The position numbers were made by a program, and so were the translations under genes. A stretch of 8,047 nt of DNA, from positions 1 to 8,047 of the forward strand of contig RFPR01000015.1 of NCBI GenBank assembly GCA_009928265.1, written 5' to 3'. The notes under the pieces were generated by a model. It was not told the origin of the DNA. It was given only the letters and a program-made list of their open reading frames with translations, and made no database searches. This DNA is from Pseudomonadota bacterium (lineage in GTDB: Bacteria > Verrucomicrobiota > Verrucomicrobiia > Chthoniobacterales > UBA6821). This document shows positions 1-5,933 of this stretch, in pieces (the stretch's first letter is position 1; each line of letters opens with the position of its first letter).

Positions 1-641
1 GAGTTTGTCTTAGCGGACTTGAAGTTGGCGTAATAGTTGAAGCTGCCAAGCGTATTGAGGCTGCGCATCGTGAAGGGGGTGTCGAGCGGTGGTTTCTCCA
101 TGATGTAATTCACCGCACCACCCGGCTGGGGGCCGTAAAGGAGGGCAGCTCCGCCACGGATGATTTCAAGCCGCTCGGTCGCGTCAATTGGGGGGGTGTA
201 GTAGGCCTCCGGGTAGCCGAGCATGTCGGCGTGGATCGGGATGCCGTCCTTCATCACCTGCATGAACTTCATGCGGTCGGGCGGCAGACCGCGTGTTCCG
301 ATACTCACCAATGGTGTCGATTCTTCAGAAAGGACGAGCCCAGCCGTCGTCTGCAGCGCCTGACGGTAGTTGTTGTTGTTGATCTGGGGGAGGAGGTTTG
401 GATCGATGTTGTCGGTCCGCTTGCCAGCGAAGATCTCCGCACCCTCGACGTCTGGCAGGAACGGAGTGTCCTCCGGAGGCTGGAGGTAATCGATTACCTG
501 AACCGTCTCCATCCGGCGCATCGCCTCCGAGGGACTGTTTGTTGAGGGTTCTGCAGCAAGGCAGCCGGACAAGGCCAACAGCAGGAACATTGCCTTGGTC
601 GCCGTTCGGGAATTGGGAAAACAACTATTTCGAGGCTTCAT
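1..641 (-). CDS. TonB-dependent outer-membrane receptor, FecA-like, N-terminal part (cut by window edge)
   Basis: Outer-membrane active transporter, probably for a ferric chelate such as ferric citrate or a siderophore. Only 213 codons are present; the reading frame is open to the window edge, so the beta-barrel is missing. Reading from the ATG at 641-639: a basic N-region, a hydrophobic stretch (about residues 18-30, ending LSGCLAA), a TonB-box-like ETVQV at 45-49, then a plug domain at about 68-185. The plug shows FAGKRTDNID, LPQINNNNYRQAL, SIGTRGLPPDR, KDGIPIHADMLGYPEAYYTP, RLEIIRGGAALLYGPQPGGAVNYI. That pattern is typical of receptors annotated as FecA/Fe(3+)-dicitrate type; the substrate is inferred only from this resemblance. 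No clear Shine-Dalgarno precedes the start; Met18 is an alternative but would remove the basic N-region of the signal peptide. It is divergent from tonB, its likely energy-transducing partner. Confidence 0.9.
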   Translation of the reverse strand, partial: MKPRNSCFPNSRTATKAMFLLLALSGCLAAEPSTNSPSEAMRRMETVQVIDYLQPPEDTPFLPDVEGAEIFAGKRTDNIDPNLLPQINNNNYRQALQTTAGLVLSEESTPLVSIGTRGLPPDRMKFMQVMKDGIPIHADMLGYPEAYYTPPIDATERLEIIRGGAALLYGPQPGGAVNYIMEKPPLDTPFTMRSLNTLGSFNYYANFKSAKTN

Positions 642-652
642 CGGGCGAAGGC

Positions 653-680
653 TTTACACGAGATTGAGACGCAGTCGCAA
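653..680 (-). promoter_or_regulatory. Candidate promoter of the receptor gene
   Basis: On the minus strand, a -35-like TTGCGA (675-680) is followed after 16 bp by a -10-like TGTAAA (653-658). Transcription would begin about 5 nt before the ATG at 641, giving an almost leaderless message. An alternative is the perfect TATAAT on the minus strand at 711-716, but I see no matching -35 upstream of it. The first copy of the direct repeat (660-679) fills the space between the two hexamers. Assigned by eye. Confidence 0.4.
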
Positions 681-711
681 CTATATTCCTTGAGATTGAG
701 ATCCAGTCGCA
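660..711. repeat. Tandem 20-bp operator-like repeats between receptor and tonB genes
   Basis: Copies at 660-679 (GAGATTGAGACGCAGTCGCA) and 692-711 (GAGATTGAGATCCAGTCGCA) match at 18 of 20 positions and are 32 bp apart start to start, about three helical turns. Each contains an imperfect inverted repeat TGAGA-N5-TCGCA, so it reads partly the same on both strands. The hexamer TTGAGA occurs at 664-669, 690-695 and 696-701. The arrangement resembles Fur-type operators, which are arrays of short half-sites, but the match to the enterobacterial Fur consensus is only partial. The regulator's identity is an inference from the neighbouring iron-uptake-type genes. Confidence 0.6.
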
Positions 712-718
712 TTATAAA
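690..718 (+). promoter_or_regulatory. Candidate sigma-70-type promoter of tonB
   Basis: TTGAGA (690-695, five of six matches to TTGACA) and TATAAA (713-718, five of six to TATAAT) are separated by 17 bp. Transcription would start near 725, leaving a leader of about 20 nt before the ATG at 746. The second operator-like repeat (692-711) overlaps the -35 and fills the spacer, which is a standard position for a repressor that blocks RNA polymerase. Confidence 0.55.
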
Positions 719-745
719 ACGTGCCTCTTCAGAGATCTTCTCCCG

Positions 746-1396
746 ATGAATCTATCGCTGACATATAGCCCGGTGAACGCCCCGCTCCAGAGTGAGAAAA
801 TGTCCTCGGATGCTTGGTTTTGGGGGTGCGTTGGTCTCTCGTTGGTAATCCACCTGATGGTCGTGCTGGCTGCGACGGGATGGACAGACCGGCCACTTGC
901 CCTAGAAAAACCCGATCAGCAGGGCATTCCCGTTGAGTTCGTACTCAATACTCTTCCATCCGAGGCTGCATCCCTTCCTTCTCCACAAAACCTCCCTCCA
1001 CCTGCAAAGGAAAATGACCATCAGGTTGAGAGGAAATCCCCTGCCAAGGCACCCTCGGATATAGCTGCAACGACTTCAAAGATAGCTGCACCCAGACATC
1101 CGCAAGGGACTGCTCATGGGGAGGCGGTCCCAGCACCGCAGGGAAATCCACGACCGGAATATCCATCCTTCGCGCGACGCAAAGGGTGGCAAGGGGAATG
1201 CCTTTTGCGTGTGGTCGTATCGCCCGAGGGAAAGGCGGATGCGGTCTCGGTGCATCGCAGTTCCGGTTATGCGATCCTGGACCAATCGGCAGCGGCGGCG
1301 GTGAAACGATGGAAATTTCTGCCGCGTGTCGTCGGCGGTCAGCGTCTGGCGTCGACGATCGAAGTGCCGGTCAACTTCAGCCTGCTGGAAGGATAG
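746..1396 (+). CDS. tonB: Energy transducer TonB
   Basis: Inner-membrane-anchored periplasmic protein that couples the proton motive force, through ExbB/ExbD, to outer-membrane receptors. The 216-residue product has a short cytoplasmic N-terminus, one transmembrane helix at about 24-44 containing the family SxxxH motif (S32, H36), a Pro/Ala/Lys-containing periplasmic linker at about 50-135, and a TonB C-terminal domain at about 137-214 (PEYPSFARRKGWQG, LLRVVVSPEGKADAVSVHRSSG, AAVKRWKFLP, VPVNFSL). No strong Shine-Dalgarno precedes 746; an in-frame ATG at 800 (Met19), preceded by GAGTGAGAAA, would give a more usual TonB N-terminus and is a real alternative. Codons in the linker look less GC-rich than those of the downstream operon, as is common in such linkers. 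No exbB/exbD lies beside it here. It converges on nadE with a 10-bp gap and no hairpin terminator that I can see. Confidence 0.93.
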   Translation: MNLSLTYSPVNAPLQSEKMSSDAWFWGCVGLSLVIHLMVVLAATGWTDRPLALEKPDQQGIPVEFVLNTLPSEAASLPSPQNLPPPAKENDHQVERKSPAKAPSDIAATTSKIAAPRHPQGTAHGEAVPAPQGNPRPEYPSFARRKGWQGECLLRVVVSPEGKADAVSVHRSSGYAILDQSAAAAVKRWKFLPRVVGGQRLASTIEVPVNFSLLEG

Positions 1397-1406
1397 GAAA
1401 TATCTC

Positions 1407-3035
1407 CTAGGGATTGTAGCGCTGGGCTAACGGCAGACGGCGCCCCATGCCGAAGGCGCGGCCGGTCACCTTGAGGCCCGGAGCAGCCTGCTTGCGCTTG
1501 TATTCGTTCCGGTCGACAAGCGTCGTGATGCGGCGAACCAACGTCTCGTCATACCCACGAGCCACGATCTCGCGCACGGGCAGATTCTCCTCCACGTAGA
1601 GTGCCAGAATGGCATCGAGCAGATCGTAGGGAGGGAGCGTGTCCTGATCAGTTTGATCGGGGCGCAGTTCGGCGCTTGGCGGTTTCTCAATCGTTGAGGC
1701 CGGGATGATCTCGCGATCGCGGTTGATCCACCGGGAGAGGGCGTAAACGAGGGTCTTCGGCAGATCGGAGATCACGGCGAGCCCGCCGCACATGTCGCCG
1801 TAGAGGGTACAATAGCCGACAGCCAGCTCGCTCTTGTTCCCGGTCGTGAGGAGAAGGCTCCCGAATTTATTGGAGAGAGCCATCATGGTGACGCCGCGCA
1901 GGCGGGCCTGGAGGTTTTCCTCTGTGGCATCCTCGGGGCGCCCCTCAAAGGCATTCTTCAATCCGGAGAGCAGGACTTCAAAGCTCTCCGTGATCGGAAG
2001 CTCGAGGCACCGGATGCCAAGGTTTTGGGCCAACTGATGCGCATCCATGACGCTCCCCTCGGAGGAGTAGGGGCCGGGCATCGCAGCCCCGATGACATGT
2101 TCCCTGCCGAGGGCTTCCACCGCGAGAACGGCCGTCAGCGCCGAGTCGATACCTCCGCTCAGGCCCAGTACCGCACTCTTGAAGCCGCACTTCCGGAAGT
2201 AGTCACGCAGGCCGAGGACGAGGGCATGATACAACTCCCAAAGATCATCACGATGGTCCGGGAAGAAGGGTGCTGTCGGGTCTTCGATGACGGCTAACTC
2301 CTCGGCAAAGCCCGCCAACTCCCGTGATCGGGTTCCATCGGCGGAAAGCACGAGCGAGTGTCCGTCAAAGACGAGCTGATCATTCCCGCCGACCGAGTTA
2401 CAATAGTAGATGGGAACCTGCAGACGCTTCGCCTGGGACTGGAGCATCTGAAGACGCCGCACGGGTTTTCCATATTGGAAGGGAGAAGCGCTGAGATTGA
2501 CCAGGATCTCGGCCCCCTTGGCAACCAGTTCACCCGGAGGATCGACCCTGTAGAGGGGGCCCGGAAGATAGTCGGTCGCCCAAAGATCCTCGCAGATGGT
2601 CACCCCGATCTTTTTCCCGCCAATGTCAATTAGCTCGGAAGAAGAGCCCGGCTCGAAGTAGCGGGCCTCGTCGAAGACATCATAGGTGGGCAGCAAGCGC
2701 TTGTGGATGATCACCGGCTCTTTCCCTTTCTCGAGAAAAGCGGCGGCATTATGGAACGGTTTGCCGTGGCCCGTGACATTCCGATCGATGAAACCGACCA
2801 GCAGAGGAACATCGCCGACCTGAGCATGAATCTCCCTCAAGGTCGCAAGATTCCGCTCCACGAATTCCCCGGCGAAAATGAGGTCGAGTGGAGGATATCC
2901 TGAGATCGAAAGCTCCGGAGTGACGACGATCTCGGCACCCTCGGCCACCAGCTTTAGGTAGGCGGCTAGGATCAGGTCGGCGTTGCCGGTGAAATCACCG
3001 ACCGTCGTGTTGATCTGGGCGAGGCCGACCTTCAT
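1407..3035 (-). CDS. nadE: Glutamine-dependent NAD+ synthetase
   Basis: Cytosolic enzyme of the last step of NAD+ synthesis: amidates nicotinic acid adenine dinucleotide using ATP and glutamine. The 542-residue product has both halves of the long form. The N-terminal nitrilase-type glutaminase (about 1-265) carries the Glu-Lys-Cys triad at E41 (TPELSISGYPP), K112 (IHKRLLPTYDVFDE) and C148 (VTICEDLWATDY). The C-terminal ATP-pyrophosphatase synthetase (about 266-542) carries SGGIDS (293-298), TTGNKSE (397-403) and YGDMCGGL (412-419). The frame is open upstream to 3155, but those 40 extra codons overlap the preceding protease gene and look like out-of-frame translation. The Met at 3035 begins directly with the conserved MKVGLAQINTTVGDF, so that start is chosen. 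It lies 10 bp after the protease gene and is probably the last gene of the operon. Confidence 0.97.
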   Translation of the reverse strand: MKVGLAQINTTVGDFTGNADLILAAYLKLVAEGAEIVVTPELSISGYPPLDLIFAGEFVERNLATLREIHAQVGDVPLLVGFIDRNVTGHGKPFHNAAAFLEKGKEPVIIHKRLLPTYDVFDEARYFEPGSSSELIDIGGKKIGVTICEDLWATDYLPGPLYRVDPPGELVAKGAEILVNLSASPFQYGKPVRRLQMLQSQAKRLQVPIYYCNSVGGNDQLVFDGHSLVLSADGTRSRELAGFAEELAVIEDPTAPFFPDHRDDLWELYHALVLGLRDYFRKCGFKSAVLGLSGGIDSALTAVLAVEALGREHVIGAAMPGPYSSEGSVMDAHQLAQNLGIRCLELPITESFEVLLSGLKNAFEGRPEDATEENLQARLRGVTMMALSNKFGSLLLTTGNKSELAVGYCTLYGDMCGGLAVISDLPKTLVYALSRWINRDREIIPASTIEKPPSAELRPDQTDQDTLPPYDLLDAILALYVEENLPVREIVARGYDETLVRRITTLVDRNEYKRKQAAPGLKVTGRAFGMGRRLPLAQRYNP

Positions 3036-3045
3036 GTGCGGCACT

Positions 3046-3726
3046 TTACCAGAAGCCCCACTGTTTCGTCGCGCAGATGTAGACCCCCAACGCGAGATTG
3101 GCCACCGCATGGGCCGTGACGCAGACGGCGAGACTACGGCTCCGGACGGCGACAAGGTTGAAGAGTATCCCGGTCAGGAAGGCAGCGGGCCAGTCAGCCG
3201 GGGCATGAACCGCGGTGAATGCCACGACCACGGCCCAGAAGCTGAATCGGTTGGACGAGCCGAACGGAATGGCGGTGAAGTCTTCCCTCACAAGGTAGCG
3301 GAGCAGGAATCCGCGCCAGAAGATCTCCTCCACGAGCGGCACAACGATGACCAAGCGCGTGAACCGTGCCGCCAGCATCCAGGGTGTCAGACCCGGGACG
3401 ATGCCGGGATCAAATCCCTCCGTGCGCGACGCCTGATGAAAGAGCTCCTGCGGTGCAACCCAGATCCCGCAGACCAGCAGGCCGACGGCAAGGCCGATAA
3501 GAAGCTTGAGCGCCGAGGTTCCCGAAAAATCATAGTGAGCCCGGAACCAGAGCAAGGCACCTGCGCAGACAGCCGTCTGGATCGGATAGATCCAATACAT
3601 TGGCGGCAACGGAACTCCGGCAAATGTTTTGATCCCCGCAGACTCAGCCGCCGAGACGGCGGCAAGTCCGGCCATGAAAAGAATGAAGGGCGCCGTGTAG
3701 GCGACTAATTCCTTCCTAGAATTCAT
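3046..3726 (-). CDS. CPBP-family (CAAX/Abi-type) intramembrane metalloprotease
   Basis: Polytopic inner-membrane protein of 226 residues with roughly six hydrophobic segments (about 8-26, 44-61, 72-90, 117-132, 160-174, 180-215). It has the motifs of the CPBP family: EExxxR at E133-E134-x3-R138 (PLVEEIFWRGFLLR), a Phe-x3-His at F170/H174, and a His-x3-Asn at H206/N210. In this family the glutamates and histidines form the metal-dependent active site. The natural substrate cannot be read from the sequence. Its size and PMYWIYPIQT segment recall the CAAX-protease-related proteins linked to exosortase/PEP-CTERM sorting, which are frequent in Verrucomicrobiota, but no sorting gene is nearby and this remains a guess. 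It lies 5 bp after purD and 10 bp before nadE, so it is co-transcribed with metabolic genes without an obvious functional tie. The ATG is preceded by a weak AGGG. Confidence 0.88.
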   Translation of the reverse strand: MNSRKELVAYTAPFILFMAGLAAVSAAESAGIKTFAGVPLPPMYWIYPIQTAVCAGALLWFRAHYDFSGTSALKLLIGLAVGLLVCGIWVAPQELFHQASRTEGFDPGIVPGLTPWMLAARFTRLVIVVPLVEEIFWRGFLLRYLVREDFTAIPFGSSNRFSFWAVVVAFTAVHAPADWPAAFLTGILFNLVAVRSRSLAVCVTAHAVANLALGVYICATKQWGFW

Positions 3727-3731
3727 GCGCC

Positions 3732-5003
3732 CTATCCGATGACTGACGCCCCGATATCGCGGCGCAGTTGTTTTCCCTCGAAGCTGATCAGGTCGGCCGC
3801 GACGTAGGCCTTGGCACGAGCTTCCTCCAGCGTCGCACCGAGCGCGGTCACCCCTAGGACGCGGCCACCTGAGGTGATCACCTTTCCATCCTTGAGCGCC
3901 GTTCCGGCATGGAAGACCACGACATCGGGATCGGAAGCGGCAGCCTCCGCCAGACCGGTGATCTCCTTCCCCTTCTCGATGGGGCCTGGGTAGCCACCCG
4001 AGGCGAGCACGATGCAGACAGCCGCACGCTCATCCCACTCGGGATTCAGCGAGGCGAGCTTCCCATCGACCGTGGCCTCGATGAGGTCGAGCAGATCGCC
4101 CTTGAGCCGGCGCATCAGCGACTGCGTCTCGGGATCACCGAAGCGGCAGTTGAACTCCAGCACCTTCGGGCCGTCGGGCGTCATCATGAGTCCGGGGAAC
4201 AGCATGCCGGAAAACTCCAGCGCATCGGCCTTGAGACCTCGCAGGAAGGGATCGAGCACCTCGGAACGGATCCGCGCCTGCATCGCCGCATCGACCTCGC
4301 GGGAGGGGCTGATCGTTCCCATGCCGCCGGTATTGAGTCCCTGATCGCCATCAAGGGCCCGCTTGTGGTCCTTGGCATCGGGAAAGAGGGAGTAGGACAC
4401 ACCGTCCACCAGCGCGTGGATCGAGCACTCGGGTCCGGTCAGGAATTCCTCGATCACCACCGTGTCGCCGGCCGATCCGAAGATCTTCTCGATCATCGCC
4501 TCGCGGACGGCCTTCTCAGCCTCTTCGCGCGTCTGCGCGATCACGACCCCCTTGCCGAGGGCAAGTCCATCGGCCTTCACGACGAGCGGGTAGCGGGAGA
4601 CGGCGCAGTGGGCGAGGGCGGCCTGCGGATCCGTGAAGGTTGATGATCCGGCGGTCGGGATGCCGTGGCGAACCATGAAATCCTTCGCAAACGACTTGGA
4701 TGCCTCTAGCCGTGCGGCCGAGGCGGTCGGACCGAAGACACGCAGTCCTAAGGCGCGGAACCGGTCCACGATACCGGCCGCGAGCGGATCATCGGGCCCG
4801 ACGATCGTGAGATCGACCTTCTCGTTTTTAGCCAGCGCCACGAGGCCCTCGAGATCGGTGGCGGCCACCGCGTGGTTGATCGCAAGCTGGGCAGTGCCGG
4901 CGTTGCCCGGGGCGCAGAGGATCTGGGTGACACGAGGACTCTGCGACAGCTTCCAAACGAGCGCGTGCTCGCGGCCTCCGGATCCGATAACGAGGAGCTT
5001 CAT
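3732..5003 (-). CDS. purD: Phosphoribosylamine--glycine ligase (GAR synthetase)
   Basis: Cytosolic purine-pathway enzyme joining glycine to 5-phosphoribosylamine with ATP. At 423 residues it is full length for PurD. The N-terminal domain begins MKLLVIGSGGREHAL (GSGGREHAL at 7-15) and carries IVGPDDPLAAG (68-77). The ATP-grasp part shows YPLVVKADGLALGKGVV (138-154), EEFLTGPECS (185-194), DAKDHKRALDGDQGLNTGGMG (a conserved stretch at 209-229) and the metal-binding signature FNCRFGDPETQ (284-294). The C-terminal domain shows VLASGGYPG (332-340) and SGGRVLGVTALG (378-389). The start is fixed by the conserved N-terminus; no good Shine-Dalgarno is visible, and the gene begins 10 bp after the mqnD stop, consistent with translation within an operon. 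Confidence 0.98.
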   Translation of the reverse strand: MKLLVIGSGGREHALVWKLSQSPRVTQILCAPGNAGTAQLAINHAVAATDLEGLVALAKNEKVDLTIVGPDDPLAAGIVDRFRALGLRVFGPTASAARLEASKSFAKDFMVRHGIPTAGSSTFTDPQAALAHCAVSRYPLVVKADGLALGKGVVIAQTREEAEKAVREAMIEKIFGSAGDTVVIEEFLTGPECSIHALVDGVSYSLFPDAKDHKRALDGDQGLNTGGMGTISPSREVDAAMQARIRSEVLDPFLRGLKADALEFSGMLFPGLMMTPDGPKVLEFNCRFGDPETQSLMRRLKGDLLDLIEATVDGKLASLNPEWDERAAVCIVLASGGYPGPIEKGKEITGLAEAAASDPDVVVFHAGTALKDGKVITSGGRVLGVTALGATLEEARAKAYVAADLISFEGKQLRRDIGASVIG

Positions 5004-5013
5004 CGAAAGCAGA

Positions 5014-5892
5014 TCAGCTCACGAACTCCAGCTTGTCGAGCCGGGGGACGAGCCCTCGGTCGGCGGCGCGACCCAGGAACTCGCGGATCGCCGCACGTCC
5101 CTTCTCACCGTAATCGAGCGTATAGTCGTTCACGTACATCCCGATGAACTCATCGGCGAGCGGGACTTCCATACCGCGTGCGTGGGCCATGCTGTGGTCG
5201 ACGGCGGCTTTCCGGTGCTCCAAACCATAACGGATGCTCTCCTTCATGATGATGTTGAGCTCCTTGCGCTGCTCGGCATTGAAATCCTTGCGGATCACGT
5301 TTCCACCGAGCGGCAGGGGAAGGCCGGTCTCTGCCTTGAACCACTCGCCCATGTCGGCGATCTTCTCAAAGCCCTCGTTGGCATAGGTGAGCTGTCCCTC
5401 ATGGATGATGAGGCCGACATCGACTGATCCTGATCGGACAGCGTCAAAGATCTCATCGAAGGGCACCACCGTGTGGTTGAACTCGTTTCCTAGGAACAAC
5501 TGGGCACTTAGGAAAGCACTCGTCATGAGACCGGGGACGGCGATCTTTTTCGATCGGAGCCAGGCCTTCTTCTCCTCCAGCGAGGCATCGGCAGCAGGGC
5601 CCGAGCCCTTCAGTGCCACGAACATCGGGCCGTAGCCGTCACCCATGCTAGCACCGCAAGGAAGCAGAGCATACTTGTCGAGCAGGTGCGAGTAGGCATG
5701 GATCGAAACAGCCGAGAGGTGGAGTTCACCCCGCATGGCGCGCTCATTGAGCGTCTGGATGTCCTGGAGGATGTGCTGAAATTTGTAGCCCATCAGGTCG
5801 ATCTTCTCCGCGGCCATGGCGTAGAACATGAAGGCATCGTCGGGATCGGGCGAATGGCCGAGTAGAAGGGTCGATTCGGGAGCGTGGGACAT
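5014..5892 (-). CDS. mqnD: 1,4-dihydroxy-6-naphthoate synthase (menaquinone biosynthesis, futalosine pathway)
   Basis: MqnD converts cyclic dehypoxanthine futalosine to 1,4-dihydroxy-6-naphthoate in the futalosine route to menaquinone. The 292-residue protein has a periplasmic-binding-protein-like two-lobe fold but no signal peptide, so it is cytosolic. Recognisable blocks: GHSPDPDDAFMFYAM (12-26), LQDIQTLNERAMRGELHLSA (42-61), MGDGYGPMFVAL (83-94), KIAVPGLMTSAFL (116-128), VDVGLIIHEGQLTY (157-170) and ETGLPLPLGGNVIRKDF (188-204). They align from memory with Thermus MqnD; H164 of LIIHE corresponds to the histidine proposed there as the catalytic base. The N-terminal SPDPDDAF replaces the SPCPNDTF of the Thermus type. 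MqnA/B/C are not in the window. It follows pyrD after a 39-bp gap containing heptad repeats and has no clear ribosome-binding site. Confidence 0.9.
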   Translation of the reverse strand: MSHAPESTLLLGHSPDPDDAFMFYAMAAEKIDLMGYKFQHILQDIQTLNERAMRGELHLSAVSIHAYSHLLDKYALLPCGASMGDGYGPMFVALKGSGPAADASLEEKKAWLRSKKIAVPGLMTSAFLSAQLFLGNEFNHTVVPFDEIFDAVRSGSVDVGLIIHEGQLTYANEGFEKIADMGEWFKAETGLPLPLGGNVIRKDFNAEQRKELNIIMKESIRYGLEHRKAAVDHSMAHARGMEVPLADEFIGMYVNDYTLDYGEKGRAAIREFLGRAADRGLVPRLDKLEFVS

Positions 5893-5905
5893 GGGAAACG
5901 AGGGT

Positions 5906-5933
5906 AAAGGCTGAAGACCAAAGGCTGAAGATT
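5906..5933. repeat. Four degenerate heptads between pyrD and mqnD
   Basis: Read on the plus strand: AAAGGCT, GAAGACC, AAAGGCT, GAAGATT, all fitting RAAGRYY. Equivalently, a 12-bp unit AAAGGCTGAAGA occurs at 5906-5917 and 5920-5931 with a 14-bp period. The last heptad overlaps the pyrD stop codon (5932-5934). No protein-coding or hairpin explanation is apparent. Confidence 0.7.

Noticed and set aside
190..196. Run of seven G as a possible frameshift in the receptor gene
   Set aside because: The frame reads YYTPPIDATERLEIIRGG straight through the run, in agreement with the family, so no frameshift is present.
369..380. GTT x4 trinucleotide repeat as a phase-variable or microsatellite locus
   Set aside because: It encodes the NNNN of the conserved QINNNNYRQAL block of the plug domain; a length change would stay in frame and there is no sign of variation.
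231..667. Several 89-104-codon frames on both strands over the receptor gene
   Set aside because: The receptor frame here matches the TonB-dependent plug domain continuously; these are out-of-frame shadows, and the receptor is merely cut by the window edge.
1390..1445. Intrinsic terminator between convergent tonB and nadE
   Set aside because: Only a 4-bp stem (TAGC/GCTA) and a CCTAGG palindrome are visible, with no GC-rich hairpin followed by a T run.
2983..3708. Plus-strand open frame of 241 codons opposite the protease gene
   Set aside because: It is antisense to a clearly recognisable CPBP protease; composition is rich in Arg, Gly, Glu and Asp with no domain pattern, as expected from complementary frames in high-GC DNA.
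3909..4643. Plus-strand open frame of 244 codons opposite purD
   Set aside because: Antisense to conserved PurD; no recognisable motif, explained by codon bias of the real gene.
4633..5427. Plus-strand open frame of 264 codons opposite purD and mqnD
   Set aside because: Spans two real genes on the other strand and shows no family features; a shadow frame.
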